Shown here: positions 48,277-56,753 of the stretch, piece after piece
Layout of the letters: every line of letters begins with the position of its first letter
How positions within the stretch are numbered: position 1 is the first letter of the stretch
Assembly (NCBI RefSeq): GCF_004570385.1
Contig: NZ_SPQL01000006.1
Location: 124,001-188,000, forward strand
Reading direction: 5' to 3'
Source of the DNA: Blastococcus sp. CT_GayMR19
Lineage (GTDB): Bacteria; Actinomycetota; Actinomycetes; Mycobacteriales; Geodermatophilaceae
DNA: 64,000 nucleotides
Notes under the pieces: model-generated
What the model saw: only the letters and a program-made list of their open reading frames with translations
Told to the model about the DNA's origin: nothing
Databases searched by the model: none
Made by a program: the position numbers and the translations under genes

Positions 48277-48738
48277 GTGCGCATCCTCCTGGCCCTGGTC
48301 GCCCTGCTCACCCTGCTCACCGCCTGCGCGTCCCCGTCCGGGGACGCCGGGGGTGCCGGCGACCGGCCCGCGACCTCCGGCTCCGACGATCCGGCGGCGG
48401 GCGGCGGCATCGAGCAGGCGGACAACGACCTGCAGGTCGAGTTCGACCCCGGTGACGGCACGGAACCGGAGACCTGGACGCTCACCTGCGTCGGTTTCGT
48501 CGAGGGCAGCCACCCCGACGCAGAGGCCGCCTGCGCGCACCTGAAGGCGACGGCCGAGCCGTTCGCCCCGCTGCCCGCTGACGTCGTCTGCACCGAGCAG
48601 TACGGCGGCGCGCAGACGGCACGCGTGCTCGGCCGGTGGAACGGCGAGCCGGTGGACCTCGAGCTCTCGCGGACGGACGGCTGCCGGATCTCCCAGTGGG
48701 ACGCTCTGGGACCGCTGCTCCCCGGACCGGTCGGCTGA
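48277..48738 (+). CDS. lipoprotein with subtilisin-inhibitor (SSI)-like domain
   Basis: 153 aa. The first 17 residues form a lipoprotein signal ending LLTAC (C17 lipidated). A disordered Gly/Ser/Asp-rich linker of about 35 residues leads to a domain with SSI features: TLTCVGF..GSHPDAEAACAHL, then VCTEQYGGAQTARVLGRW, then SRTDGCRISQW. The four cysteines match the two SSI disulfides. SSI proteins block serine proteases outside the cell; a surface-anchored version is the inference. It may be transcribed with hisG or alone. Confidence 0.75.
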   Translation: MRILLALVALLTLLTACASPSGDAGGAGDRPATSGSDDPAAGGGIEQADNDLQVEFDPGDGTEPETWTLTCVGFVEGSHPDAEAACAHLKATAEPFAPLPADVVCTEQYGGAQTARVLGRWNGEPVDLELSRTDGCRISQWDALGPLLPGPVG

Positions 48739-48748
48739 CCGGTCCGGG
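48721..48748. terminator. Perfect 12-bp hairpin between convergent genes
   Basis: CCCGGACCGGTC (48721-48732), loop GGCT, GACCGGTCCGGG (48737-48748). The lipoprotein stop codon (48736-48738) lies at the loop edge. There is no T-tract, but it separates two genes facing each other and could work in both directions. Confidence 0.65.
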
Positions 48749-48757
48749 TCGCGAGCG

Positions 48758-49765
48758 TCAGCGGACCCGGGTGGTCCGCTCGACCAGGTCGATCGCGGTG
48801 CTCAGGCCGAGGGCCATCGCCCGGCCGCTCGTGGATCCGGTGGCCAGCAGCGCGGCCACGGCCGGCATGAGCGGGCGCTCGCCGACGAGGGCGTGGAGCA
48901 CCGCCGCGAACTCACCGCTGACCCGCCCGCAGGCGGCGTGCCGCAGCAGCGCCCGCGACAGTTCCGTCGTGCGGCCGGCGGCCAGGGCGTAGACGCCGGC
49001 GGCGAACCGGTCCGCGGACGGGTGGCCGAGGAGCACCAGCCCCGCGATGGTGCCGGCCATGACGTCGTCCCCGGCGGGGGTCAGGCCGGGGCCGAGCCCG
49101 ATCAGGCGGGTCGCCGTCCGCAGCGCGGCGTCCAGGTCGGCCCGGCGCACCGCGCCGCGCAGCGCGGCGAGCGGGCCGCCGGGGCCGGCGGGCAGTCCGG
49201 GCAGCGTGAAGGCGCTGTGCGGCACACCCTCGCCGTACAGGGCGTTGCGGAGCTGTCGAACGCCTTCGGGCAGCAGCGCCGGGCGCAGGCTCGGCAGCTT
49301 GGGCCGGGGGTTCCACCAGGCCGCCGCGCTCACCGCCAGGTCGCCGACGACGATGCGACCGCCGCCGACCTCGGCCGGGGCGCCGCTGGGCAGGGCGACC
49401 AGCGGGCGGCCGTTGCTGGGCCGGAAGAGCACGCAGGCCAGCGGCAGACGGGCGGCGTCACTGGTCAGCACGCCGACCACGTCGCCACCGCGCTCGCCCG
49501 GCACGTGCAGGTAGACGGCGGCGGGGAAGCTCAGGAGCACCCGTGCCGGCCGGACGGGCCCGCGCAGCAGCTCGGCCACGCCGGTGCTGGCCTGGGCCGG
49601 GACGGCGGTCGCCGCCCGTGCCGGGCGGGCCGTGCGGGCCGTCGCCTGGGCGGACTCGCGGGGGAGGGGGATCGTGGGGAAGCCCGCCTGTGCAGCGCGA
49701 CCGTGGCGCGGCGCCTCCGTCGGCGAGCGGTGGACGTGGCCCGAGGTCTGGTCGACGGTGCGCAT
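48758..49765 (-). CDS. DUF2877 protein, related to oxamate carbamoyltransferase subunit AllH
   Basis: 335 aa. After a poorly conserved 60-residue N-terminus the DUF2877 core has LIGLGPGLTPAGDDVMAGTIAGL, the family hallmark, and ELSRALLRHAACGRVSGEF. AllH works with AllF, AllG and the kinase AllK in allantoin/oxamate breakdown, but none of those is nearby, so the role here is unproven. It is divergent from a PucR-type regulator, a class tied to purine breakdown, which supports a nitrogen-salvage context. Confidence 0.75.
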   Translation of the reverse strand: MRTVDQTSGHVHRSPTEAPRHGRAAQAGFPTIPLPRESAQATARTARPARAATAVPAQASTGVAELLRGPVRPARVLLSFPAAVYLHVPGERGGDVVGVLTSDAARLPLACVLFRPSNGRPLVALPSGAPAEVGGGRIVVGDLAVSAAAWWNPRPKLPSLRPALLPEGVRQLRNALYGEGVPHSAFTLPGLPAGPGGPLAALRGAVRRADLDAALRTATRLIGLGPGLTPAGDDVMAGTIAGLVLLGHPSADRFAAGVYALAAGRTTELSRALLRHAACGRVSGEFAAVLHALVGERPLMPAVAALLATGSTSGRAMALGLSTAIDLVERTTRVR

Positions 49766-50040
49766 GACGGCCCTTCACTGGGAGGGACGACGGGAGTGCC
49801 TGCCATGGCCCCCCCGCCCGGACCCGCCCCACGTCCGCTCGGTCGGAGGGAGGGGCGGTCACCGGGATCCGGCGAAGGCCTACCATCCAGCTGAACGGGG
49901 TGGACCGGGGTTCGAACTTATTCGGCGCGTCGCATGCCCTCTTATGGCGGATGTCGCCAAGAATGAACCCCGGCGTCCGGGGACACCTGACAGGCAGCTG
50001 CGGTGTGGCAATCTGGGCGACAACTGGAAGGGGACACGTG
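49766..50040. promoter_or_regulatory. Divergent promoter region between DUF2877 and pucR-like genes
   Basis: 275 bp with no gene. A 9-bp inverted repeat (CCGGGGTTC at 49905-49913, GAACCCCGG at 49965-49973) spans an AT-richer stretch including GAACTTATTCGG and could be an operator or promoter zone for the regulator. GGAAGGGG (50026-50033) is the ribosome binding site of the downstream gene. Confidence 0.4.
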
Positions 50041-51987
50041 GTGACCCAGGGTGATGCCGCGTTCGCGGCGTCAACGCACCGTAACGGCTCTCTGACGTTC
50101 CGGAGGAATTGGGCGGTCGCCGAGTCGCGCGCCGAGCAGCCGCGGGACGAGCGGTCGAGCTGGCAGGAGCGGATGGGGCTCACCGTCGAGGAGGCCCTCC
50201 AGCTCCCGTCGCTGGCCGGCACGTCGATCGCCGCCGGCGCCTCCGGGCTCGGCCGCGTGGTGCGGCACATGGTCGTCGACGACCCCTCCGATCCGCTCGC
50301 CGGTGCCGGTGCCGACGTCCTCGTCGTCCTGGGCGCCCGGTTGCCCCCGGCCGACGCCGCCAACTGCCGGGCGCTGGTCGAGCGGCTGGACTCGATGGGC
50401 ACCTCCGCCCTGGCCTATCGGCGGAGCGAGGGTCCGGCCCCCGTGCCCGGAGAGATCCTGGCGGAGGCCGACCGGCGCGGTCTGCCCGTGCTGGCCCTCC
50501 CGGCCGGCGTGCGCCTGGACGAGGTGCTGTCCGAGGTGCTCGGCACGGTGGTGACCAAGCAGAGCCAGGCGCTGGCGCTCTCCTCCCGCATGGACGACGA
50601 GTTCATCGGGGTGGCGCTGCGCGGCGGCGGGCTGGCCGAGGTCGCCCACCGCCTCGCCGTGATGCTCGAGGGCGTCGCCGTCCTCGGCCTCGGACCCGAC
50701 CGGGACGTCGTCACCTCCGCCGGCCCGCCCGAGGAGGTCGAGGAGATCAGCGACTGGCTGTGGCTGCTGGACGCCGCGGCCGACGACGCGCTCGCCGAGC
50801 TGACCCCCTCCCGCCGGGTGTCCGGCGTGCGCGCCGACCAGACCGTGGTGACGCCGGCGAACGTGCTGGCCGACGCCGACCTGTCGCCGGCCGACGGCAT
50901 CCTGCTCGTCCCCGGTCACCACGAGCTCCCCGGCGGCGTGGGCGAGTACGCCGTCGCCCCGATCATGGCCGGCGAGCAGCGGCACGGCTGGCTCGTCGCG
51001 GTGCACCGGACCGGCGCGATGATGCTCGGCGCCGGTGGCGTGCTGGAGCGCGCCGCGGTCATCGCCGCCCTGTCGGTGATCCGGCTGCAGGCCGTCCACT
51101 CGGTCGAGCTGCGCTTCCAGGGCGACCTGGTGCGGCGGCTGGTGGGCGGCTCGGTCGGCCACACGGAGCGGACCCTGGCGTACACGCGGTCCTTCGGCTG
51201 GCGGCTGGACGGCCCGGTGGCGGTGCTGGTCACCGCCACGGAGACCGTCGCCGACGCCGCGGCGGACCCCACCAAGGCCCTCGACGTGCTCGACCGCCTC
51301 GCCGACGGCTGGCGGGCGGCTCTGGAACCGGAGGTGGCGGGCGCCGCGGTCGCCGGGCTCGCCACCGAGATCGTGACCCTCCTGCCGCTGGACGGACGGA
51401 CGCCGGAGGAGGTCTCCGCCCTCGTCGCCGCCGTCACCTCGCGGGTGAACGGCCGGCTGCGGCGGGTCGGCCGGCTGCTCGGCACCGGTATCGGCCGGAC
51501 GGCGGAGTCGCTGTCCGCGCTGGCGGAGGCCCACCGCCAGGCGCAGCGCGCGCTCGGCGTCGGGCAGGAGATCCACGGCGTCTCGTCGGTCACGCACTTC
51601 GACCAGCTCGGCGTCTTCCGCCTGCTGTCGCTGATCCCGGACAGCACGGAGCTCCGCACGTACGTGGACGAGGTGCTCGGCACGCTGGCCGACGCCGCGG
51701 ACCCGGACTCGGCGGACCTGCGGGAGACGCTCCGCGTCCTGCTGGAGACGAACCTCAACGTCGCCGAGTCGGCCCGCCGCCTGCACTTCCACTACAACAC
51801 GATGCGGTACCGGATCGGCAAGCTGGAGCGGATGCTCGGCCCGTTCACGACCGATCCCACTCTCCGGCTGAATCTCCTGCTGGCCCTGCACGCGGCACGC
51901 ATGCGGGGCCTGGACCAGCCGCACCGGCCGCCGGTGGAGGCGGGTCTGGCCCTGCAGGCGGACGAGGGTCTGGACTCGCTGGTCTGA
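50041..51987 (+). CDS. PucR-family transcriptional regulator
   Basis: 648 aa. The GTG at 50041 is 7 bp after GGAAGGGG; the frame extends further up without a better site. Domains: PucR N-terminal sensor (about 45-165, LTVEEALQLPSLAGTSIAAG), CdaR GGDEF-like middle region (about 360-520), and a C-terminal PucR helix-turn-helix with LLETNLNVAESARRLHFHYN and TMRYRIGKLERMLG. B. subtilis PucR controls purine catabolism. The divergent DUF2877 gene is the likely first target; allantoin-type signals are possible but not shown. Confidence 0.88.
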   Translation: MTQGDAAFAASTHRNGSLTFRRNWAVAESRAEQPRDERSSWQERMGLTVEEALQLPSLAGTSIAAGASGLGRVVRHMVVDDPSDPLAGAGADVLVVLGARLPPADAANCRALVERLDSMGTSALAYRRSEGPAPVPGEILAEADRRGLPVLALPAGVRLDEVLSEVLGTVVTKQSQALALSSRMDDEFIGVALRGGGLAEVAHRLAVMLEGVAVLGLGPDRDVVTSAGPPEEVEEISDWLWLLDAAADDALAELTPSRRVSGVRADQTVVTPANVLADADLSPADGILLVPGHHELPGGVGEYAVAPIMAGEQRHGWLVAVHRTGAMMLGAGGVLERAAVIAALSVIRLQAVHSVELRFQGDLVRRLVGGSVGHTERTLAYTRSFGWRLDGPVAVLVTATETVADAAADPTKALDVLDRLADGWRAALEPEVAGAAVAGLATEIVTLLPLDGRTPEEVSALVAAVTSRVNGRLRRVGRLLGTGIGRTAESLSALAEAHRQAQRALGVGQEIHGVSSVTHFDQLGVFRLLSLIPDSTELRTYVDEVLGTLADAADPDSADLRETLRVLLETNLNVAESARRLHFHYNTMRYRIGKLERMLGPFTTDPTLRLNLLLALHAARMRGLDQPHRPPVEAGLALQADEGLDSLV

Positions 51988-51998
51988 GCGCCGCTGCC

Positions 51999-52742
51999 GT
52001 GCACCCGCTCGTCACCGCGCTCGTCGGGCGGATGGAGGGGCTGCTGGCCGGCCTGGAGGCCGCCCGCGACCCGGCCCGGTTCTTCCTGGGCACCTACCTC
52101 CGGACGACGCGGGCGGTCGGGGCGGCCCTCGGTCGCGGGGTCTTCGAGGACCCCGACTGGGTCGCGGGATGGGACGTCGACTTCGCCGGGCTGTACCTCG
52201 ACGCGCTGGAGGCCCACCGCCGGGACGCCGGCTCGGTCGCCGGGCCGTGGCGGCTGGCCTTCGGCGCCGACCCCGGCCTGCGACCCGAGGCCCACGTGCT
52301 GCTCGGCATGAACGCGCACATCAACTTCGACCTGCCGCAGTCGCTGGTCCGCATGATCCCGCCCACGGATTTCACCTCCCCTTCGGTGCTCGACCGGCGC
52401 CGCCGTGACCACGAGCGCATCGACGAGGTGCTCGCCTCGCGGGTCGCCGAGGAGGACGTGGCGCTGGAGCGCGCCGGCGGGCGGCGCACGACGCTGGACC
52501 GCGCGCTGGCCCCGGCCAACCGCCAGGCGAGCCGGCTGTTCCTGCGGGAGTCCCGCCGCAAGGTGTGGGTCAACACGGGCGCGCTGCACGCCGCCCGGCT
52601 GCGCGGGCCGGCTGCCTATGCCGAGCGGCTCGCTGACCTCGAGGAGGCCAGCGCCGCCCGCGTGCGTGACCTGCTGCGCCCCGGGCCGGTGCTGCTCCGG
52701 CTGGCCGTCTACGGCTTCGGCGTCACACTGCCCGCGAGCTGA
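51999..52742 (+). CDS. DUF5995 family protein
   Basis: 247 aa, mainly helical, no signal peptide or membrane segment. Features typical of the family are HVLLGMNAHINFDLPQSL in the middle and RDPARFFLGTYLRTT near the N-terminus. Conserved His/Asn residues in that motif suggest a metal site, but no activity is known. The GTG lies 11 bp after the pucR-like stop, so it is probably in the same transcript. Confidence 0.7.
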   Translation: MHPLVTALVGRMEGLLAGLEAARDPARFFLGTYLRTTRAVGAALGRGVFEDPDWVAGWDVDFAGLYLDALEAHRRDAGSVAGPWRLAFGADPGLRPEAHVLLGMNAHINFDLPQSLVRMIPPTDFTSPSVLDRRRRDHERIDEVLASRVAEEDVALERAGGRRTTLDRALAPANRQASRLFLRESRRKVWVNTGALHAARLRGPAAYAERLADLEEASAARVRDLLRPGPVLLRLAVYGFGVTLPAS

Positions 52743-52823
52743 CTCGGTCCCGGGGCGCGCACCGCGGCGCGGCGGGGCAGGGTGGAGGCCGTGCCGCACC
52801 GTGCGGCCCCGAAGGAGGTCCGT

Positions 52824-53582
52824 GTGTCCGAGGTTGCCCGTCCCCTCGCAGGCAAGGTCGCCCTGGTGACCGGAGCATCGTCGGGCATCGGCGAGGCCAC
52901 CGCCGTCGCCCTGGCCGAGGCCGGAGCCGCCGTCGCGATCGGCGCGCGCCGCAAGGACCGGTTGGACGCGCTGGCGTCCCGGCTGCGGGACGGCGGCTCG
53001 ACGGTGCTGCAGCTCGACCTCGACGTCACCGACGAGCAGGCCTGCGCCGACGCCGTCCGCACGACGCGGGAGGAGCTCGGCGGCCTCGACGTCCTGGTCA
53101 ACAACGCCGGCGTGATGCTGCTGGGCACCATCGTCGGCGCCGACCCCGAGGACTGGCGCCGGATGCTGGGCACGAACGTCCTCGGCCTGATGTACATGAC
53201 CCACGCCGCGATCGAGGGCATGGTCGAGCAGGGCTCCGGCGACATCGTGAACATGTCCAGCGTCGCCGGGCGCACCGCCCGCAAGGGGGCCGGCGTCTAC
53301 AACGCCAGCAAGTGGGCGGTGAACGCGTTCAGCGAGTCCCTGCGCCAGGAGGTGACCGGCCAGGGGGTCCGGATCTCGCTGGTCGAGCCCGGGGCGGTGG
53401 CGACGGAGCTGCGGGACCACATCACCCAGCCGGAGGCGAAGGCGGCCGCCGAGCAGATGTACACGAGCATGCGGTCGCTGCAGTCCGAGGACATCGCCCG
53501 GGCCGTGGTCTACGTGGTCAGCCAGCCCCCGCACGTGGCGGTCAACGAGGTGCTGGTCCGGCCGACCGACCAGGAGCGCTGA
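52824..53582 (+). CDS. short-chain dehydrogenase/reductase
   Basis: 252 aa. The GTG at 52824 is 5 bp after GAAGGAGG; an in-frame ATG at 52782 would add 14 residues but lacks a site. Classical SDR: TGASSGIG cofactor loop, NNAG, catalytic Ser in NMSSVAG, and Tyr/Lys in YNASK. Preference for NADP is hinted at by the ARRKDRLD segment after strand 2. Substrate unknown. Confidence 0.9.
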   Translation: MSEVARPLAGKVALVTGASSGIGEATAVALAEAGAAVAIGARRKDRLDALASRLRDGGSTVLQLDLDVTDEQACADAVRTTREELGGLDVLVNNAGVMLLGTIVGADPEDWRRMLGTNVLGLMYMTHAAIEGMVEQGSGDIVNMSSVAGRTARKGAGVYNASKWAVNAFSESLRQEVTGQGVRISLVEPGAVATELRDHITQPEAKAAAEQMYTSMRSLQSEDIARAVVYVVSQPPHVAVNEVLVRPTDQER

Positions 53583-53609
53583 CTACTCCCGCTCGACGCC
53601 CCCGTCTGC

Positions 53610-53615
53610 TAGGGC
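53610..53615 (+). promoter_or_regulatory. -10 element for the leaderless amidohydrolase gene
   Basis: TAGGGC ends 7 bp before the GTG at 53623; no Shine-Dalgarno sequence. The last base departs from TANNNT, so support is weaker than for the other sites. Confidence 0.35.
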
Positions 53616-53622
53616 TCCGCAG

Positions 53623-54846
53623 GTGATTCCTGCGCCGGCTGCAGAGGCGGGGGCGCTCGTCGTGACCGAGGGGCGCCTGCGCAGTGGCGGGGTGGTGGAC
53701 GTGCACTGCGCCGGCGGACGCGTGACGACGCTGGCGCCGCCCGGAGAGGTCACCCCGCCGCCGGGCGCCGTCGTGGTGCACGCGGACGGCGGGCTGGTGA
53801 CGGAGCCGTTCGTCGACGCACACCTGCACCTGGACAAGGTCCGCACGCTCCCGCTGATCGGCGACGCCGCGCTCGAGGCTTACACGGCTGACGGCATGGC
53901 CGACTCCGCTCGTGGCATCGACCTCGCCCGGGCGGTCAAGGCGCACTACGCGGAGGAGACCCTCCTGCCGTCGATCCGGGAGGCGCTGGCGGACGGCGAG
54001 CGCAACGGGGTGCTGCACGTGCAGGCGTTCGCCGACGTCGACACCGCGGCAGGTCTGATCGGCGTCCGGGCGGTGCTCGCCGCCCGTGACGAGTTCCGGG
54101 GCCGGGTCGACGTCTCCGTGGTCGCGTTCCCCCAGGACGGCGTGCTGCGTGACCCGGGTGCCGCGGAGCTGGTCGCGGAGGCCATGGCCCTGGGGGCCGA
54201 CGTCGTGGGCGGCATCCCCTGGATCGAGGCGACCACGGCCGACCAGGAGGCGCACGTCGAGTGGTCGTGTTCGCTGGCCGCCCGGCTCGGGCGGCGGGTC
54301 GCCATGCTCACCGACGACGCACCCGACCCCGGCTTCGACACCACCCGGATGCTCGCCGAGGCGATGCGCCGGCACGGACTGGAGGGTCGCGGCGTCGCCT
54401 GCCACGCCCGGGCGGTCGGCCATTACCCGCCCGACCGGCAGACCGCAGTCCTCGAGCTGACCCGCGACGTGGGGCTGGGACTGGTGAGCGACCCGCACAC
54501 CGGCTCGGTCGCGCTGCCCGTGGAGCGCGCGCTGGCGCTGGGCGTGGCGGTCGCCCTGGGGCAGGACGACATCGAGGATGCGTACTACCCGTTCGGCCGG
54601 CACAACCTGCTGGAGGTGGCGTTCCTCGCCGCCCACCTTCTGGACATGCGTTCCGCGCCGCAGCAGGAGGTGCTGGTCGACCTCGTCACGACCTCGGCCG
54701 CCCGCGTCCTGGGCCTGTCCGACTACGGGCTGCGGAAGGGCGGCCCGGCGGATCTGCTGGTGCACGCGGCGACCAGGACCGTCGATCTGCTGGCCCGCCA
54801 TGACCCGCCCCGGGCGGTGATCCGCGGAGGTCGCGTGCTCGGCTGA
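53623..54846 (+). CDS. cytosine-deaminase-like amidohydrolase
   Basis: 407 aa. The metal-dependent hydrolase barrel is recognisable: DAHLHLDK (H67, H69), CHARAVGHY (H261, H267) and GQDDIEDAYYPFG (D315), the last matching the GHDDVFDPWYPLG of E. coli CodA. By eye, the THVD and HxDE motifs of CodA are replaced (QAFADVD and MLTDDAP), so one metal ligand and the proton shuttle differ. It may use another substrate or be inactive. The nearby PucR and DUF2877 genes suggest nucleobase or ureide salvage. Confidence 0.75.
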   Translation: MIPAPAAEAGALVVTEGRLRSGGVVDVHCAGGRVTTLAPPGEVTPPPGAVVVHADGGLVTEPFVDAHLHLDKVRTLPLIGDAALEAYTADGMADSARGIDLARAVKAHYAEETLLPSIREALADGERNGVLHVQAFADVDTAAGLIGVRAVLAARDEFRGRVDVSVVAFPQDGVLRDPGAAELVAEAMALGADVVGGIPWIEATTADQEAHVEWSCSLAARLGRRVAMLTDDAPDPGFDTTRMLAEAMRRHGLEGRGVACHARAVGHYPPDRQTAVLELTRDVGLGLVSDPHTGSVALPVERALALGVAVALGQDDIEDAYYPFGRHNLLEVAFLAAHLLDMRSAPQQEVLVDLVTTSAARVLGLSDYGLRKGGPADLLVHAATRTVDLLARHDPPRAVIRGGRVLG

Positions 54847-54928
54847 GATCGGCCGCGGACGACCTCGCTGCGGCGTCCAGGGGCACCTGGGTCCCGGGTC
54901 GGTGCTGCGCCGAGACGGTCATCCGGGT

Positions 54929-54934
54929 CAGACT
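54929..54934 (+). promoter_or_regulatory. -10 element for the leaderless NmrA-like gene
   Basis: CAGACT ends 6 bp before the ATG at 54941, with no Shine-Dalgarno sequence. Confidence 0.4.
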
Positions 54935-54940
54935 GCCGGC

Positions 54941-55696
54941 ATGGACGTACTCGTCACCGGTGGAACAGGACGGCTCGGGCAACGGCTCATCGGGCCGCTC
55001 CAGGCGGCCGGTCACTCGGTCAAGCAGATGTCGCGCCGGGGAACCGGCCCGGGCGGGGTCCGGGGTGACCTGGCGACCGGGCGGGACCTCGGGTCCGCCG
55101 TGGCCGGTGCCGAGGTGATCGTGCACGCGGCCAGCGACCCGCGCGGCGATCCCTGGCAGGTCGACGTCGCGGGTACCCGGCGGCTGGTCGAGGCCGTGGA
55201 CCGCGACCGGCTGCGGCACCTCGTCTACGTCTCGATCGTCGGCGTGGACCGCATCCCGTACGGCTACTACCGCGCGAAGTTCGCCGCCGAGCAGGTGCTG
55301 CTCGCCTCGGGGCTGCCGGTGACGCTGCTGCGCGTCACCCAGTTCCACGACTTCGTCGACCTCCTGCTCGACACGGCCCGGCGTGGACCGGTGCTCCCGG
55401 TGCCGATGGGCTGGCGGGTGCAGCCGGTGGACGTGGGCGACGTGGCCGAACACATCGGCACGGTCATCGCCGCACCACCGGCGGGGGACGTCGTCGAGTA
55501 CGGCGGGCCGGAGGAGCTCTCCGCAGCCGACCTCGCCCGCTCCTGGGTCGCCGCCCGTTCCCCCGGGACGCACGTGGTGGCCACACCGGTGCCGGGGAAG
55601 CTGGGGGCCGCCTTCCGGGACGGGGCGGCCTGTCCCACCGGAGGCGCCCGTGGCCGGCGCACCTACGCCGAGCACCTGCGACGGCCCGCGCACTGA
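54941..55696 (+). CDS. NmrA-like / atypical SDR NAD(P)-binding protein
   Basis: 251 aa. The Rossmann N-terminus VLVTGGTGRLGQRL is that of atypical SDR proteins; YYRAKFAAEQVLLASGLPVTLLR is the usual NmrA/complex-I-like helix and strand, and the YxxxK pair is present (YYRAK). Possible roles are redox sensing or reduction of a small quinone. No close partner gene. Confidence 0.85.
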   Translation: MDVLVTGGTGRLGQRLIGPLQAAGHSVKQMSRRGTGPGGVRGDLATGRDLGSAVAGAEVIVHAASDPRGDPWQVDVAGTRRLVEAVDRDRLRHLVYVSIVGVDRIPYGYYRAKFAAEQVLLASGLPVTLLRVTQFHDFVDLLLDTARRGPVLPVPMGWRVQPVDVGDVAEHIGTVIAAPPAGDVVEYGGPEELSAADLARSWVAARSPGTHVVATPVPGKLGAAFRDGAACPTGGARGRRTYAEHLRRPAH

Positions 55697-55784
55697 CCGC
55701 CGTGGTCCTGCCAGGAATGGGAACGCGACGGACGATCTGACCTCGCTGTCCGGAAACCGCCGGAGCGATGTCGGTGCCGCCTCC

Positions 55785-55790
55785 TAGGGT
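55785..55790 (+). promoter_or_regulatory. -10 element for the leaderless EamA gene
   Basis: TAGGGT ends 6 bp before the GTG at 55797 and there is no Shine-Dalgarno sequence. Confidence 0.5.
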
Positions 55791-55796
55791 CGGCCC

Positions 55797-56738
55797 GTGA
55801 GCATCGCCGCACCGCCCGTTCCCGAGACCCGCCGCTCCGCCGTTCTCCTCCTGGCCGCCGTCGCGTTCACCATCTTCGCGTGGGCGTCGGCCTTCGTGGC
55901 GATCCGCGGTGTGGGGGAGGACTTCTCGCCGGGCGCCCTCGCCCTGGGGCGGCTGCTGATCGGCACGGCGGTCCTCGGGCTGCTCCTGGCGGGGCGCGGC
56001 TGGGTGCGCCCCGACCGCCGGGAATGGACCGGTCTGGCCGTGTGCGGGATCGGCTGGTTCGGCATCTACAACGTGGCACTGAACGCCGCCGAGCAGCACC
56101 TGGACGCCGGGACGACGGCGATGCTGGTCAACATCGGCCCGATCCTGATCGCGGTCTTCGCCGGCCTGCTGCTGGGCGAGGGGTTCCCGCGCTGGCTGGT
56201 CGTGGGCATCGCGGTCGCCTTCGCGGGCGTCGTGATCATCGGGGTGGCTACGCGCGGGGCCGAGACCGACACGGTGGGCGTCGTGCTGTGTGTCGTCGCC
56301 GCGCTCACCTATGCGATCGGTGTCGTGTCGCAGAAGCCGCTGCTGCGCCGGCTGCCGGGCCTGCAGGTGACCTTCACCGCGTGCGCGATCGGTGCGGTGT
56401 GTCTGCTGCCGTGGTCCGGCGCCCTGGCCGGCGAAATCGTCCGTGCCCCGGCCGGCTCGATCGCCGGCATGGCCTACCTGGGCGTGGTGCCCACCGCGCT
56501 GGCCTTCAGCACGTGGGCCTACGCGCTGCGCCGCATGGACGCGGGCAAGCTCGGCGTCACCACCTACGTCGTGCCGCCGCTGGTCATCCTCCTGGGCTGG
56601 CTGCTGCTGGACGAGATCCCGCCCGGCCTCGCTCTCGTCGGGGGCGCGGTGTGCCTGGCCGGGGTGGCCTTGTCCCGCCGGAAGGGCCGAGTGCGGCCTC
56701 CGGTGCCGGTGCCACAGGAGGCCGGCGCGCCGGTCTGA
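55797..56738 (+). CDS. EamA-family (drug/metabolite) transporter
   Basis: 313 aa, ten predicted membrane helices in two EamA repeats. The first repeat has WASAFVAIRGVGEDFSPGAL and LNAAEQHLDAGTTAMLVNI; the second has GSIAGMAYLGVVPTALAFSTWAYALRRMDAGKLG. The cytoplasmic tail is short and basic. Exports or takes up small metabolites; substrate unknown. Confidence 0.9.
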   Translation: MSIAAPPVPETRRSAVLLLAAVAFTIFAWASAFVAIRGVGEDFSPGALALGRLLIGTAVLGLLLAGRGWVRPDRREWTGLAVCGIGWFGIYNVALNAAEQHLDAGTTAMLVNIGPILIAVFAGLLLGEGFPRWLVVGIAVAFAGVVIIGVATRGAETDTVGVVLCVVAALTYAIGVVSQKPLLRRLPGLQVTFTACAIGAVCLLPWSGALAGEIVRAPAGSIAGMAYLGVVPTALAFSTWAYALRRMDAGKLGVTTYVVPPLVILLGWLLLDEIPPGLALVGGAVCLAGVALSRRKGRVRPPVPVPQEAGAPV

Positions 56739-56753
56739 CGGGCCCGCCTGCGG

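Noticed and set aside
49901-49930. GGGGTTCGAAC, resembling a tRNA T-loop
   Set aside because: No T-stem pairing, acceptor stem, anticodon arm or CCA context fits around it.
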